From assembly GCF_002994745.2 (NCBI RefSeq), contig NC_037089.1, forward strand, positions 3,512,001-3,576,000: DNA of 64,000 nt, in the 5' to 3' direction. The DNA comes from Rosa chinensis (Eukaryota; Streptophyta; Magnoliopsida; Rosales; Rosaceae). Each line of letters starts with the position of its first letter. Within the stretch, counting starts at the first letter, position 1. The translations under genes were made by a program, and so were the position numbers. Of the stretch, positions 38,808-52,637 are shown one piece after another. The notes beneath the pieces are model-generated. The model saw only the letters and a list, made by a program, of their open reading frames with translations, was not told the origin of the DNA and ran no database searches.

Positions 38808-41800
38808 CAGGAAAACGGGAATTATGTCTTGTGATTCATTTTTCCTTCTAGCTGTAGAATCTGATGAAAGATTTTCATAATGACCTGGCTGCACTGTAAG
38901 AAACAAGATGAGTTGTTTTCACATCCTTTTGTATTTAGTAAAACACAGTGGTTCAGTTCAAAGTTCAGACTCAATGTAGTACAAACTTTTCTAAGTACAC
39001 ATCATAGACATCTTTCTGTATCAATCATATTCTTCTGTTTGTCTTTCTCTGGGGTTGTACTAATAGCAATATCATGATTATGAGGTTCATCATATGTTTA
39101 TATAGGAAGTTGCCTATATATGTAACTGTTTGAGATGTTATGGATGTTTTCCTGCAAGTAATCAACTTGTAAGTTTGATTTGCATATGTCTATTTTATTT
39201 TTGGTTCTCTTTTTTGTTTGTAAAGCTTGCAGCTTTCTCTTAGATGTCCTGATCATGAGATATATCATAGTTATATGTGTACATGACGTGATTGTCACCC
39301 TATCACTTGGAAGTATACCATTTCATTTGTGGACAAGTATTGATGCTTCCCCTGGGTTTTCCAGGGCCTAAGTAGGAGGATTGTCCCCTTACTTCCAAGT
39401 CTCCAAAGTTGATGCTGGGGCTGGCCAGCTTTCTCTCGGTTACAGGACGGCTTATGATGCTGTATTACATTTGGTTTCTGCATTCTTCCATTTCAGGCCA
39501 CCTGTGAGCCTTAGATGCCTGTTTTGCTGAAGGGTGTAAGACAAGAATCTTGTGGCTGACATGGGGATGACCTGAGATGTGGATGCTTGAAAGGTTTTAT
39601 TTCAAACCTCTGCTTCAGCTCATTCATGTACAATTGATTTGACTTGCTGATTTCTGTTATTAGTCTCAATCTGTTAGAAATTTCTATCTTGTGAACACAG
39701 TTGCATTTCATATTGTCTTTCCTTTTCTTTTGGTGCCTTTCTTGTTTAGTCTGGATATTGTAATTGTATACAAGGGCAATATCTTGATTCAGTCAATACA
39801 AGAAATTTCTAAAATGAAGTGAAGTAGCAAGAAACCTTACCTGGAGAGAATTGTTGTGCTGATTATTCTGAAGTCAAATGTATAGTATGAAGAACTTGAG
39901 GATATTTTAGGTTATTTTCAATTTTATGACTTGGTCAAAACTTCAATCATGATTTTGAGATGAAGACTCAACAACCTCTACTTGCTTATAAGTCTACTTG
40001 TGATGCAACATACTCATAGGTGCCTCTGAAATTTGTAACTTGATGACTTTTACATGTAACTTCTGCAATAGATGCAATGAATATAATCTGAAACTTATAT
40101 GCATGCACATCTGCACACATGCCTCCTCTATGATGCTTGCTTGACCACTTTGTGGGCTGAAGATGGTTTTGATTGCTAGCTTCCTAAACATTCTCTTTGG
40201 GAGATGTATAATCTATTGACTATAACTGTATTAGTGAAAGTGTGATTTTGTTTCATTGCATGGTGGCTCACTTGATAGCATACAGGTTGGCATCTTACTA
40301 TGATCAGCAAGAATATGTAATTTGCTCTCAAATTGTCCATAAAATTTTTGATAATCAGTAACCAAATTGCCAACTTTCTGAGTGTCAGTAGTAGGAAGAT
40401 ATCATCTCCTGTTTGACCACCGAATTCCCTACTGCCTATTCATTATATGTTTCCTTTTGAACTTATCTGCTTGGTACTGTTGCATTGCTCATTTGGTCCC
40501 TCGCATCTGCTGCTTTATGCTATGGTGATTATGTTAAATATTCATTTGAACCAGTGAGCAGAGTATCGAATGAACATGTGCGGATGGTATGGGTAACTTA
40601 AAGGTAACAAATCTGATGATAATAGATGGTTACTGAGCCCACATAGACAAATGAAAATATAACTTGTTGTGCATGTTCCGTTTGGCGTGAATGACCTCAG
40701 AATGTCTTTTCATTCCTCCATCTCAAGCTGTATACATCTCACTTGTTTCTGTTGCGTGGCTTCAAGTTTTGATTTACGCAGCCTGGAATTACAGTTTTTA
40801 CGGTTTCTGCTGCAGAATTGTTCTATGAGAAATATATATCAGTTTGGTCAATCCTCCGGAAACTAAGTAGAGAGCTTTGAACGGTGTTAATCACCAACTT
40901 TATTTACTTTTTGGCAAGATTGGAGGAACTAGTAAATCAGGCCTACTCAGTATTTTGTTCAATTTGATGGAACTATTTGAGGATCTTGAGCATATGATCT
41001 GACAAATTCATTGAACTGCATCAGCAAAATATCATTGCTTTGGCAAATCAAATGATTAAGCTAAAATTTTTTTTGTTCACATGTACATTCGTCCCTGACA
41101 TTCTTTTGGACAATGCAGTGGAATTCTGAAGCCGAATTTTCATTGATTGTTTTTCGTACTTGAGAAGATTTCAGAGAATGCAACAGAATAATCCAGCTGA
41201 ATTTTCGGACTGATTATTCTTTTATCCAGATATTCTTTTCAGACAGTTTAATTGTCATCGAGACCAACTGTAAGCGTCTTAAGTTGGTATGCATTTTGAC
41301 AGATGAAGCTTTGAACTTTAATTGAAAGCTGGAACCTTGTATGACACTCTAAACCAGCAAGAAGAATGCTTGCAACTGAAATTACCATCTTTTGGGCTTT
41401 ATGTATAAATCTTGTATGGTACGGAATATACAATTCTTGGGCTTCATCGATGCAATATTGGATTGCAACCCACTTCTTAGAATCTTAATGAATTCCATCT
41501 CTATGGTACTGTATGACCTGGAAGAAAACCTGCCCAGAAATCATTCTTATGCATATCTGGCTAAAGATTCTTCGTATATTTTCTGTCTCTCTTTCATTTT
41601 ATTTTTTTTGTAGAAGCTGCACAAGGGCTTTTTTTTCCCTTCATTTTTGGACAAGTCAAATCTCTATTTCTAATAAAATTACAGGCAGATATCTTGAGCA
41701 TGATTCACAAGTTAATTATGCTTAATTGGCATAACCACCATCTTATTCACAAAACGTGTTTGACTATACAGATAACCACATGGCACTCTTCAAGTTTACA

Positions 41801-44800
41801 GGCGTCCTGAACTTTTGCTCTTCTTCTCCATCAGAATCTTGAATAGAAGCAAACAGGCAATCACACAGGTGGCATTGTCTCTGAGATGAGCAACAAAGTT
41901 CCAAGGTGTCATTCCTTTCTTAAATTTCTAGCAAGAAAGGCTCTTTTGGATTAACAAAAATGAGTGTGGGGGGTGGTGGTGCATTTATTTGGATCCCACC
42001 AGATCCTCTCTGCTATTGTCTCACTCTCTTCTCCTCCATGATTGGTATTCCCATGTGATTGTGCTCCTCCTCTAAACACTCAGGCACACAAAGAAAGAGA
42101 GAGAGAGAGATATAGACAGAGATGTATGGGTCTTGTTTGGGCTAATCCTCCTCGATGGTCCTTAAGGACCTTAACCTGTAGGGTGGTACTGGTACTACTG
42201 CCTCCTCCCCAACAATGTTTTAGGTGTGGCTACTATTACAAAGATGATGCAGATGCAAAGCTATTACCATGACCTAGCTTTTTTCACGATTTTGGTTTGA
42301 CAGATACATTTTGGTCCTCATCTGTACCAATATCCCCAATATCGACACATAACATGGCATTCGAAAAGTATTAAGTTGTTGTCATTTCTACATATATTTA
42401 TGAGCTGCCCTTCCCTATACCTAAGCTGTACTACACCATTTATTGTTTTCAATGCCCATTTTTTGGTGGTGTTGTGATTTTACTTCATGCCACTCCCTTT
42501 TGAGTTAAGTAAACGTGTTTTTGCTATGTTCTAAACAATTGGTTTGAGAGTTCAATCAACCAGTTTTGGTTTCTTTTTTTCGGGATCGATTGGCTTGTAC
42601 CCTTGTAATATGATGACTTTAACGAGTGATCATAAAACAACCACGTAATAGTTAAACAATGTGTCAGCTATGTTAATTATTGATCGCCTATTACACCACA
42701 TCAATATTGTCACATTGTTTCACCGTCACAGTGAAAGATTTATGTTCAGTAGGAGGAGACATTCATCACTCATCATGCTCTATTAAAAATGGTTTTGCTA
42801 AATATCTGTCATATTTCCAAAACAACTAATAGAGACTTCTAAGCCATCCCAGTAATCAAATGGTAGGTAAAGATTGGGCAAAACAGTGAGATATGGATGA
42901 TGTATAGAGCATAAAGAAAGAGTAGCCATTGCCAATCATAATGCAGAAGAGAATTACAGAAGGGCATAGGAGGCCTTTGGTCTATGACAGACCGACAGTG
43001 TTGCATTAATCAAGGGCAGACATTACATGAGCCAGCTCAATCGCTTTGGCATGACTGCAAATTTGGGAGACATTGGTGGGGGGATTTACACTATTATAAA
43101 CTTAGCTAGCTAGCTGGTTTTGATTCATTATATTAGGGAAAATTAAAAAATACAGATGACTCTGCCACAACCCTAGCTACATCTTAAACCATTTTCTAGG
43201 GATCTATAAAACCCATATTTTTAATCTGGCTGAAGAAGGCAGGGGACAAAAAACCCATTTCAATTCCTGAGACAGATCAATTTTTCTAGTTCCTGACAGA
43301 TATATATGTAATCTGATTGCTGTTCTTAGGGTTCAAACGGCTAGCTACTTGCACAAAAACAAAATGGGGTTCAAAATAACCTCAACTTTACTCCAAGTTT
43401 TTCTGCATTGCTGTCTTGTATATATTTACGAAACCATGGAGCTAGCTAGCTTGACCTTTTGAGATGGATCCATTGGAGAGCTGGGTTTGTCGTCTAGCTC
43501 GATGAGGGAGACATTGCCTAGATGTTAATGTTAGAAGCATGCTTTGTAAATTTAAAATTAAGGGCCAAGATTAGGACATGGATTACTATTTATGAGGGGA
43601 AGTGTGTTGCAGATTAAACTATTGGGAGGAGAATCATGGGTACGTGAAAACATTATATTCTTAGTTTTATGTGATTGGAGTATCGTAAAGGCAATTCTGG
43701 CTCTTCCTCATGCCCTCTCTCCCTCTCTCTTCCATTCAGATTTTCAGATAGAAAGCAAAGAACACTTCCCCCAAGATTAAGGAATGCGCAATACATAATA
43801 ATGGTTATGGTCCTTGTCTAGCACTTTATTCTAGATAATTAATCATGCTTCGTGATAAGGAAGAATAATCAGGTTATAATCACCATTAATTCCCCAATAC
43901 ATAATATACGCCCTTCATCGAAAGCGAGAGTGTGAGAGAGATTGATATATGGATTTTCTATCTTACCACTTGTTGTGTACAATTATGTGTTATCTTATTC
44001 TTATTACATTTAAATTTAACGCGCATAATGAAAATAATAACTCATTTTTTTTATAGAAGCTGATAAATAAGAAGAAGTTTTTTCATTCCCTAAAATAAGA
44101 AGGAATCGAAAGTTATGAGTCATATAGATAAGGAAATTAGGGATGAGTGATGAGATCACATGCTTCTTGGCATGCTCTTGATTCCTTTAAGGCTTTAACA
44201 ACAGCTAAAATACACCAAAATACAAATTGAAATAGAAGAGAGGAGATTTGATTTGTACCAAAGCTCCAAACCCACATGCTACTTTGGGGACCATCAAAAA
44301 CCCCAAAAACTATAGCTACCTTCCAAGAGCATGAGGAGATCCCAAAAAGCAATACAAAAAGAAAGAAAGGTTGTTACAATTACATCTCTCAACAAAAACA
44401 AATCTTTCAAATTAAACTAACAAACTCAAAACTCAAAAAGCCCTAAAACCCATAAAAGGAGAATGTATCAAAAAAGTGTATTTGCATGCTGGATTCACAT
44501 TCACCTTTGCTTTTATTCTTAATTAAAACAACATTTCATGCCTTGGGTAAAGCATGAGTCACTCCTTGCTTTAGTTTAGTGTTTGCATCTACTAACAATA
44601 CCATAATCTAATCAAGAATACATTCATTCTTATAAATAATAGGGTAGTGAAGGATTTGAGCACCCCATGTTGATAATTTATAAAGGGCACCTCAAAATAG
44701 CTAAAACTTGTTGCAATGTGAGAGAACAACGATTTAATTTTCATGGACTTCAAGATCATTATTGTTGTTGCCCTAATTGGTATTAGAAACCTATATACAT

Positions 44801-45672
44801 TCCGTTTTGAATTCCTTAACTTGTAGGCTGTAGCCATGTATATAAGCAAGCATATATTATACATATAGACAGCTGCTCTAGAGTGAGCTCGAGTGAGCCA
44901 TAAAATAAGCAAATGTTTGATGTACGCATACTTTTGCATTGGAAACATACATTGCTACATTTTCTTTTTTGGGTTGCAACAACTTGGTTTCTAATCAACT
45001 AAACCCTCTCTTCTACAAATGGGAATTGATCGAGCTGAACAAATGATATAGTAAATTAGTCGACTCATAGTTCAGATATTTATTACTTCAGTTTTGATGT
45101 GTTCCCTCAAAGTAAACTTTGCTGCTAATTCTATGACTGATTTGGTCATTTAAAACGTATTAAAATTGAATCGGTTCTATTTTGATCGATTTGGTCCGGA
45201 GTTTATTGGAAAACTAGAAATCATTGATGCAACCAATTAAAGATTCATTGATCGAAACTGATGGTACAAAACTTTGTAGCAACAGAACAGAATATACATT
45301 ACATACAAACGAGAGAAAGATAGATGAAGAAGCTAGCTACCTACCTGTTAGCAATTTACTAATTCCTAGATTGAGAAAAGAAAGCTTACATGCCAAGGTT
45401 AATACCTTTCCTTTGGTAAAAAACCATGGTCCTGTTCATGAGGGGGTCAGTAACGCTAGGTTAAAGGGAATTCAACATATTCTCTTAAGATATATGCCAC
45501 TTTAGCTCCTATAGTTATATGAAAACCCAGCATAAAAAAAAAAAAAAAACACGAAGAAAGTAAAAAACCAAATTGAGTAAATCGACCGAATGGGTATTTC
45601 AGTCAATTAACTTTGGGATCCTATACCCGCACTCAGACACAAAGGATTGGTATGCATAGGAGCAGAGATAGA
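38808..45672. other. Long intergenic stretch, no gene recognised
   Basis: About 6.9 kb. The first few hundred bases should hold the 3' UTR of the Agenet/ENT gene. Beyond that I see only short open frames with no motifs, a GA repeat near 42097-42110 and poly-A at about 45534-45549. A non-coding transcript cannot be excluded. Confidence 0.5.
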
Positions 45673-48513
45673 TCAAGACCCTTGATCCTGTCCGTGATCT
45701 TGGGGGAGACGCTGAAAAATGACGGGTGCACCATATTGAGGGTAAAGCATCATCAGGACCGTTGGTGCATGTTGATAAGTGGGGGACATCTTAAACGAGA
45801 ACCGACGGAGCATGATGGCGAGGGCCAATTTCGCCTGCAACAGCGCTAGATTTTGCCCGATGCACGTGCGGAGCCCAAGCCCAAAAGGAATGAACGCCAC
45901 CGGATGCTTGGCGGCCCGAGCCACGCCCTCCGCGAACCGGGCCGGGTTGAACTCATTCACGTCATTTCCCCATAAGCTCTGGTCATGATGAACGGCCAGG
46001 ATTGGGATCAAAAGCTCGGTCCCACGGGGGATCTTATATCCCCCGAGCTCCACATCCGTTCTCGACCGTCGGATCGTCGCGACCGTAGGCGGGTACAACC
46101 TTAGAGATTCATTCAGGATCATATTGAGCTGCAGACAACGATCACTTAAAATAAAAATTATGAAACGCCTAAAATACCCTTACGTGCCTTGGACACGTAG
46201 GATGAGAAAGCAAAAGGTGGCAGTTTGGTTTTTTGTTATGAGAGGAAACAAACATGGGGGGGGTAAGAGACAAGACATGATTTTTGTCCTAGTGTTGCTT
46301 ACCGTCTTGAGCTTTACGACATCGTCTTTGGTGGGTATGTCACGTGATCCGCACACCCTGAGCACCTCGGCACGTGCCTGCAGCTGCCACTGAGGGTGCA
46401 TTGCCAAGAGAACCGTCGTCCACGTCAGCAAATTGGATGTGGTTTGGCTGCCAGCAAAGAAGAAGCTCTTGCACTCTTCAACAATGTCGTTCACAGTGAT
46501 GGCGTCAAGATTGGATGGTGGTGAAGAAGAATCCGAGGCCTGAATCATAAGCCCCAATAAATCCTTGGAACATTTTCCATTCACATTGTTGATCGAATTT
46601 TCTCTCCGTCGATCGATCAACTTCATGAGCTTTTTCCGAATTTCCTTATCCAATTTCCAAGAGTTTATGTTTCGTCTCGTGGGTACAAATCTAAAAAACA
46701 AATTAAATTTGTTAATTAACGTTTGATAACATAACATGATAGACAGTACCTTTTTTTTTTTTTTTTAATGTATATATATGTATATGTTACCTAAAGCCGG
46801 GAATGAAGACTTTTTGAAAGGCCTCGGCAACGAAGAGCACTTGCTGAGCTTGTAGCCTGAAAATGGCTTTGCCGTCTTCGTAGCTGCTTCCAAATGCAGT
46901 TCGGGTAATAATGTCTTCGGTTAGGGTTTGGAACGATTCGGAAACTTCAATCTCAACCTCACCAGAGTCGGACGACATTGCTGACCATTTGTCCATCATA
47001 TCCACCATACTCGTTGCCATGACAGGTATGAGTAACTGAAATCTCATTAATCATCAAAATTAATGAAATTGGAATTATTACTTGTCACAATTAATTAGGA
47101 GAGCTTCAGGACTAGCTAGCTAGCTAGCTTGAGAGTTACCTTGAGATTCTCCATATGAAATGTAGGGGTAATGATCTTTCTGTGGTGAGCCCATTTCTCA
47201 CCTTTAAGGCTCAAGAGGCCGTCGCCTTCGAGTTGCTTCACAAGTGGGTGAGCCTCATTTTTCTCGTAGAATTCCGACTTGGAAGTAAATACTTCGCGGA
47301 TAAGATCGGGGTCGGAGACGGTGAGCCGAACTGTTGGTCCGAACCACACAAGAAATGATGCACCTATTCGAAAGAATTTTAAACAAGTTTTATGATACAA
47401 TTAGTTATAAGTATGGAATGGATAGTGTAGACCCTACAATGGGGGAGAGAGAGAGAGAGAGAGAGAGAGAACAAAAACAAAAGAAAGTAGAGGGATCGAG
47501 GAAGAAGACAACCCAAGAATTAGCTATATAGCAATACCAAACAGATACATACATACAAAGGCCTTGATTTGGGGACTCCAAGCCCCCAAATGAAAACAAA
47601 CGAAAGAGGACGACAATCAAAAACTGAAAAAGTAAATGAAAAGCTTTGCTTTCCCCACAGAAAAAAAAGTTGATGCAGAGCTCAAAATTAATTTGTCTGA
47701 AATTGAGTTTACCACCATTTTCTTGAAGGAGAACGGATTACACAATGAGATAGAGAAGTAGGGGGGAAAACAGATAGCTAGCTGTGGAAAAGAACAAAAT
47801 CTGAACTTTAACATCAAGCATCCAAAAAGCTCAGAAAAAGCAGCCTGAAAAAAGGCTGAAGAAGAAGTACCCAAAACTAAAAATGAGCCTTTTCTAAAAA
47901 GCCTCAAATTCTGATCACCATCACAAACCAAGCTAAAGGAACAATCATGCATAGCAGCTAGCTACAAGCTAGCTAGCTAGCACACCCATCACTACCACTT
48001 TAATCATTTAACTTCAAGACTCTTATCTCTTTCTTTTTTTGAAACACAGAAACCAAAGAGAGAAGATAGAAGACTTATCATACGCTCCAATTCACCAACA
48101 GATACATGAATGCAATATCAAGCCAAGAAATTGAAAACCCAGTTGTGAAAACTTGGTGAAATTTTTTCTTCTTCTTCTTTGTTCAGGTTATAAAACAACG
48201 AAAACCAGGTGATGAGAGAGAGAGGTGGTTAATTACCATAGATTTTTTTCCAGTGATGGTAAAAAGGGAGGACTCTGGGGAGAATATTGTGACAGGAAGA
48301 AGGCATGGTTTGAGAAGAGGCCTTGATCATCATCCCCACAAGCTCTTTGACATTTCCAATGAAGAACTGATAAGGAGGTCCTCTGATCCCTTGCCTTGAG
48401 AAATGCTCCTCAATTCTTCTGGGCCTCCACCAAAGCAACACCACAATCCTCAGACCAAAAACTCCAAGAATGAAACACAGGGACACAAACTTGAGCCAGG
48501 ACCATAGCTCCAT
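45673..48513 (-). CDS. CYP734A: CYP734A cytochrome P450, brassinosteroid C-26 hydroxylase type
   Basis: CYP734A enzymes (BAS1 in Arabidopsis) inactivate brassinosteroids by C-26 hydroxylation in the ER. Five exons join cleanly: complement(45673..46128, 46303..46690, 46791..47035, 47140..47363, 48237..48513), giving 529 residues against about 520 for the family. Seen: N-terminal membrane anchor (LKFVSLCFILGVFGLRIVVL), WWRPRRIEEHF, the I-helix oxygen-binding motif FFAGSQTTSN, the ExxR helix NESLRLYP, and the haem ligand motif FIPFGLGLRTCIGQ. QGIRGPPY, NVKELVGMM and GDGLLSLKGEKWAHHRKII are strongly CYP734A-like. The start is the ATG at 48511-48513; a frame extension to 48522 would need GTG. Intron 1 (873 bp) holds a GA microsatellite at 47446-47470. 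No lesions. Likely a working gene that limits brassinosteroid level. Confidence 0.93.
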
Positions 48514-48582
48514 GTTGATCACTAGCCTCTCTTTCTTCCTAGCTCCTAAGTCTTGCGTCTGTTACTTGAAGTGTGTCTTGGT

Positions 48583-48590
48583 TTTAAATA
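48583..48590 (-). promoter_or_regulatory. TATA-like box of the CYP734A gene
   Basis: Read on the minus strand it is TATTTAAA, about 70 bp before the ATG, leaving room for a leader of about 40 nt. Position and sequence fit; no other support. Confidence 0.35.
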
Positions 48591-48594
48591 CTAG

Positions 48595-48672
48595 GAAGAG
48601 AGAGACAGAGAGAAAAAGAGAGGAGGTGGTGGGTTTTAATTTTTAGGAGGGAGAGAGAGAGAGAGGGAGGAG
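48595..48672. repeat. GA-rich tracts upstream of CYP734A
   Basis: Several GAGAGA runs lie just upstream of the TATA-like box. GA/CT tracts are common in plant core promoters, but this one may be only a microsatellite. Confidence 0.6.
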
Positions 48673-50028
48673 AAGCTAAGTAAGCAAGGCCAACGGCGTA
48701 GGGGCCGCCATTGGAATTCTAAGGGTCAACGAGTGAGAGGGGAGAGGGGGATTTGTTAATAACATTGTTTCTCAATTCTTTGAGGACAATGTTACCCTTG
48801 TCTTTTCCTATTAGTATTATTATATCCCACCACTAGATTTTCAAAATTATTTATTTTCTATTTTTATTGAAATTATCACAGCCTTTTCTTTTTTGAAAAA
48901 CCTAATTTTTTTTGTTTATTCGTATGGAATGTTCCGAGCTTTCTGAGAATTTCGATTATCATTTTATATTGCATAAGCTAATTCAAAATCTAATAGCTGC
49001 ACAAATTAAAATATAAGTTTTACCTATAACTATGATGACTCTTGCTACCCCAAGTTAAATGGAGTTTTTCTTGATCAACTCCTTTTATATTTCTTTTAAG
49101 ACCGATTAGAGGGACATTTGTTTCAAGCTAATTACAACTAGCCTAATAATGGAAAGTTCCATGGTAGTTGGCAATTCACTATACATAGTAAAATAGTAAA
49201 CAGTATTCAACACATTACTTTACACTGATAAATAACCTTCTATTTTGAGAATGAAACCAACTATGTGCATAGTGTGCCATTACCATATTTTTGCCCAAAT
49301 TAATAAACCTTGTGGAGACATGGCAATTAATATTTGATGTTCACTAACATTATTGTTTTGTTAATTAATCTGAAAAAAAAACCCACATGTATGTATTATG
49401 GACATAATTTAGAAAAGAATTATTGAGTCAACTCCATGATTTATGTACAATGCTAGTAAGCAGTAACCCATGTTCCTTAAACCCATATCATTTTTTGACA
49501 TTGAAATAATTGAAATTATTGTATGCACCGACGGTGCAAATGACACAACACTTATAAGATAATCTCAACTTTTGATATTTATAATTAATATTTTTATTAA
49601 CAACCTAAGAGTGTATTTAATATAATCTAACCATCCATTTATGTCGATGCAAGTGCACGTCGATGTACTAAATCCTCCCCCAATAATGATTAGTAATAAG
49701 TAATTCAACACCTATGTTTATAGTCTTCAACCTTCGGTCACTGTAGATTACACTGATTAAGAAACTTGTAGTATTAAAAAAGAAAAAGAAAAAAAAAAGA
49801 CTCTAACGTAACTTAAAATGTACGCATATATATTTTCATACGTTACAAACATGAACATTTGAGTTGTCTTAACTATTATTATTAATAAAGTCAAATCATA
49901 AAAAATAGCATAAACCATGTTCCTTAAACCCATAATTCATCTTTTGATATTGAAAAATTAGTGATAAGCAATTCAATACCTATTTTCAACCTGGCATGCG
50001 TTGTAGATTACACTGATTAAGGAACTTG

Positions 50029-50998
50029 GGCTATATTTGTTTCATGGGATTGGACATCCCTATCAGCTTGTGTTACACAAATCCCATGTTTGGCAACAGC
50101 AAGGACTGTTTTAAATGAGACTCTAGAGTCCCAAATTCTCATAAACACCTTCTACCATAAACCCCCCAAAAACCATGGGATTATGGAAGCTCTCATTTTC
50201 ACCTTCTACTGAAAATTCTCGTTCTGCTCTCCTTCTCAGCAACTTTCACTAATTATGAGATTAAACACAAGCACACCTCATTCTATCCCCAATTGAACCT
50301 AGAATCACTGCCATAGAAGGTTGTAGCGATGGTGGCCGAATACCCAGAAATCAAATTTTCCAAAATTTTATCAAATTCAAAAACCATGTATACTAGCATG
50401 TAGAACACGAAGAGCAGATCAACTTTCATACCTTATGCACCTCAAAACATTGCCGGAGCCGCCGGAATTTGTACAGAAACTGCAGGAGAACCCAAGATTT
50501 TCAAGGTCCGATTCTCTCTCCACAACTAGCAACCAGACCAGCCGAGGAAAGAGAAACGTCGGTGACGACGAGATGGATCAAACCCAGCTGGTACGCCTGC
50601 AAACCCAGCTGGTACGCAAAACATTGCCGGAGCCGCCGGAATTTGTACAGAAACTGCAGGAGAACCCAAGATTTTCAAGGTCCGATTCTCTCTCCACAAC
50701 TAGCAACCAGACCAGCCGAGGAAAGAGAAACGTCGGTGACGACGAGATGGATCAAACCCAGCTGGTACGCCTGCAAACCCAGCTGGTACGCCTGCCGGAG
50801 GTGGCCTGATGGCAGAGTTCCGATCGGCTGCCGTTTGGAGCTTTGCGGGTCTTCAGGTCGATGGTGTTGGCTCTAGTTTTAGTCCTAACTGACCAAACAT
50901 GGGTTAGGGAATAACATAGCATAATCCAAGCTTGAGGAGTTCAGGACTCTTATAGAAATTAAGGCAAGGTATGACAGTCCAGTGAAACAAACATAGCC
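50029..50998. mobile_element. Harbinger/Tourist-like element, 970 bp, TSD TTG
   Basis: The ends are GGCTATATTTGTTTCATGGG and inverted GGCTATGTTTGTTTCACTGG. TTG flanks both sides (50026-50028 and 50999-51001), while the duplicated empty site has a single TTG. A 3-bp duplication and a G-rich TGTTTG-type end suggest PIF/Harbinger; TTG departs from the usual TWA. It carries the 174-bp repeat at 50444-50791. No transposase. Confidence 0.7.
50444..50791 (+). repeat. Two identical 174-bp tandem units inside the element
   Basis: Unit 1 (50444-50617) and unit 2 (50618-50791) appear identical. 174 is 58 codons, and one frame stays open across both (50435-50809), so a 58-residue block is repeated. Each unit ends in a shorter 21-bp duplication around CCCAGCTGGTACGC. 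No known domain is seen. The region is GC-richer than its surroundings, as if captured. Confidence 0.85.
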
Positions 50999-51747
50999 TT
51001 GTAGTATTATAAAGAGAAACTTTTAGTCGATCGTAACTGAAAATGTATGCATATATATTTTCATATGTTAGAAACAAAATATTTGAGGTGTCTGAATTAT
51101 CATTGATAACAAAGTCAAATCATAAAGAATAACATAAGCCGCCATAATTATTTTTAAAAGAATTATTTATATACGCAAATACATGTGTGCTAATTACTAG
51201 AATATGACTATATGTAAACACATGATGGGATAAATGAATAGGAACAGAATATAGATAGATGGATCTAGCAAGCTAGCTACTTGTAACTAACCATGGTGGT
51301 TCCTTGAAAGGGGAAGGACATATAAATGGGGAACGTTCATAGAGATGGAGTGGTATAGTTCCTTTCCTACCTTTCTTCCTTGTTCCCAAAAGATGATTTG
51401 GGAATTAGGAATTGAAGTAGAAATAGAGATGAGATAGATGAGGAGAGGAGGGGGCGGGGGGCATAGCACAAAGAAGGTTGTAGTTTTGGAATGTTGCTCT
51501 TAAATTTGAGCACATGGAAACAAGGCTGTCTATTTTAGGGTTTCTTTTGTGTGGTTTTGGTGGGGAAATATGCTCTAGTTGACCCAAACAATGGGGGTAC
51601 CCACGCAAAGGCACCCTTCCCTAATCCTGTCCTAATAGACCCAAGACATGTTGGCCCATGAGCCCTTCATGGGTCCTACAGATTTAAAACAAACTCAACC
51701 GTTACACTTGACATCCATCCAGGATCTACTTCAAATACCTAGAACCA

Positions 51748-51768
51748 CCCCCCCCCCCCCCCCCCCCC
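51748..51768. repeat. 21-base poly-C tract
   Basis: A run of 21 C follows AGAACCA. Homopolymer length is unreliable. Confidence 0.85.
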
Positions 51769-52240
51769 AAAACGAAGTTCATCATTTCCATGCCCAAATT
51801 CGACAGAGTAACCGTTCACATTAACCTCTAATTAATTCGACCATCACCAATTATACGATAAAATACATAGTTAATTAATTTTATAGGAACGTTATATGTT
51901 TAGCAATACATATATAATAGATGCCCAATAGGGACAAATAACAAAGGCGATAGATGTGTTCAATATATGATATAGTTGACAGTGATTTCTACAATATAGA
52001 CATACTGAGTATTAAGTTGATAATTTATAAAAATTTCTTGATTTTGTGAAGATGAGTTACGTAGAAGTGTGAATGTCTTAAAAGATTGTGTGTACTGAGC
52101 AGATAAGAGCAAACGCAATACATATGTTTGTGGAATTATAATATAATTTTAATAGTGACCTCGTCGAGGGGTTAGATTTGCCAGCTATGCAATTACTGAT
52201 CGACACAAATGTCCATAAACATTGCATACACACTAAATAG

Positions 52241-52637
52241 GGGGGCAAGAGCACAGATGATATATGTATTATCTTGTACAAGTAATGATGATCGGTTAAG
52301 AGTTCAGACCATGCATGAATTTTCTGCTCATGAAGCTGAATTAAATACGAGTGTAAAATGTTAAAGAATACCATATGTTACTACATATAGTAAGAAGATA
52401 ATGCATGACACGCATGCAACGTACCATTGATCAACACGTATAGGGAGGCAAGAGCACACGTGATACATGTATTATTTTGTACAAGTAGTGATGATCGGCT
52501 AAGGGTTCAAACTTGTCAAGTATACAATTGAAGAAATGCATAAATTTTATGCTCATAAAACTGAATTAATCAATTAAATACGAGTGTGAATGTTGAAGAA
52601 TACTATATGTTCTACGTATAGTAAGAAGATAATGACA
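52241..52637. repeat. Tandem duplication, about 203-bp period
   Basis: GGGGGCAAGAGCACAGATGAT and what follows (about 52241-52405) recur at about 52444-52637, both including TGATGATCGG and ending AGTAAGAAGATAATG. No gene is seen in 51131-53770. Confidence 0.75.

Larger units (their letters stand above)
49684..51130. repeat. Tandem duplication of about 230 bp, second copy split by an insertion
   Basis: The block 49684-49910 (AAGTAATTCAACACCTAT ... AAAGTCAAATCATAAA) recurs with about 15-20% change from 49960 onward, interrupted by the element at 50029-50998 and continuing to about 51130. The uninterrupted first copy reads GATTAAGAAACTTGTAGTA, a paralogous empty site for the insertion. Confidence 0.75.

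Noticed and set aside
50435..50876. Overlapping open frames as two distinct proteins
   Set aside because: They are two frames of the same 174-bp duplication inside a non-autonomous element; no domain supports either.
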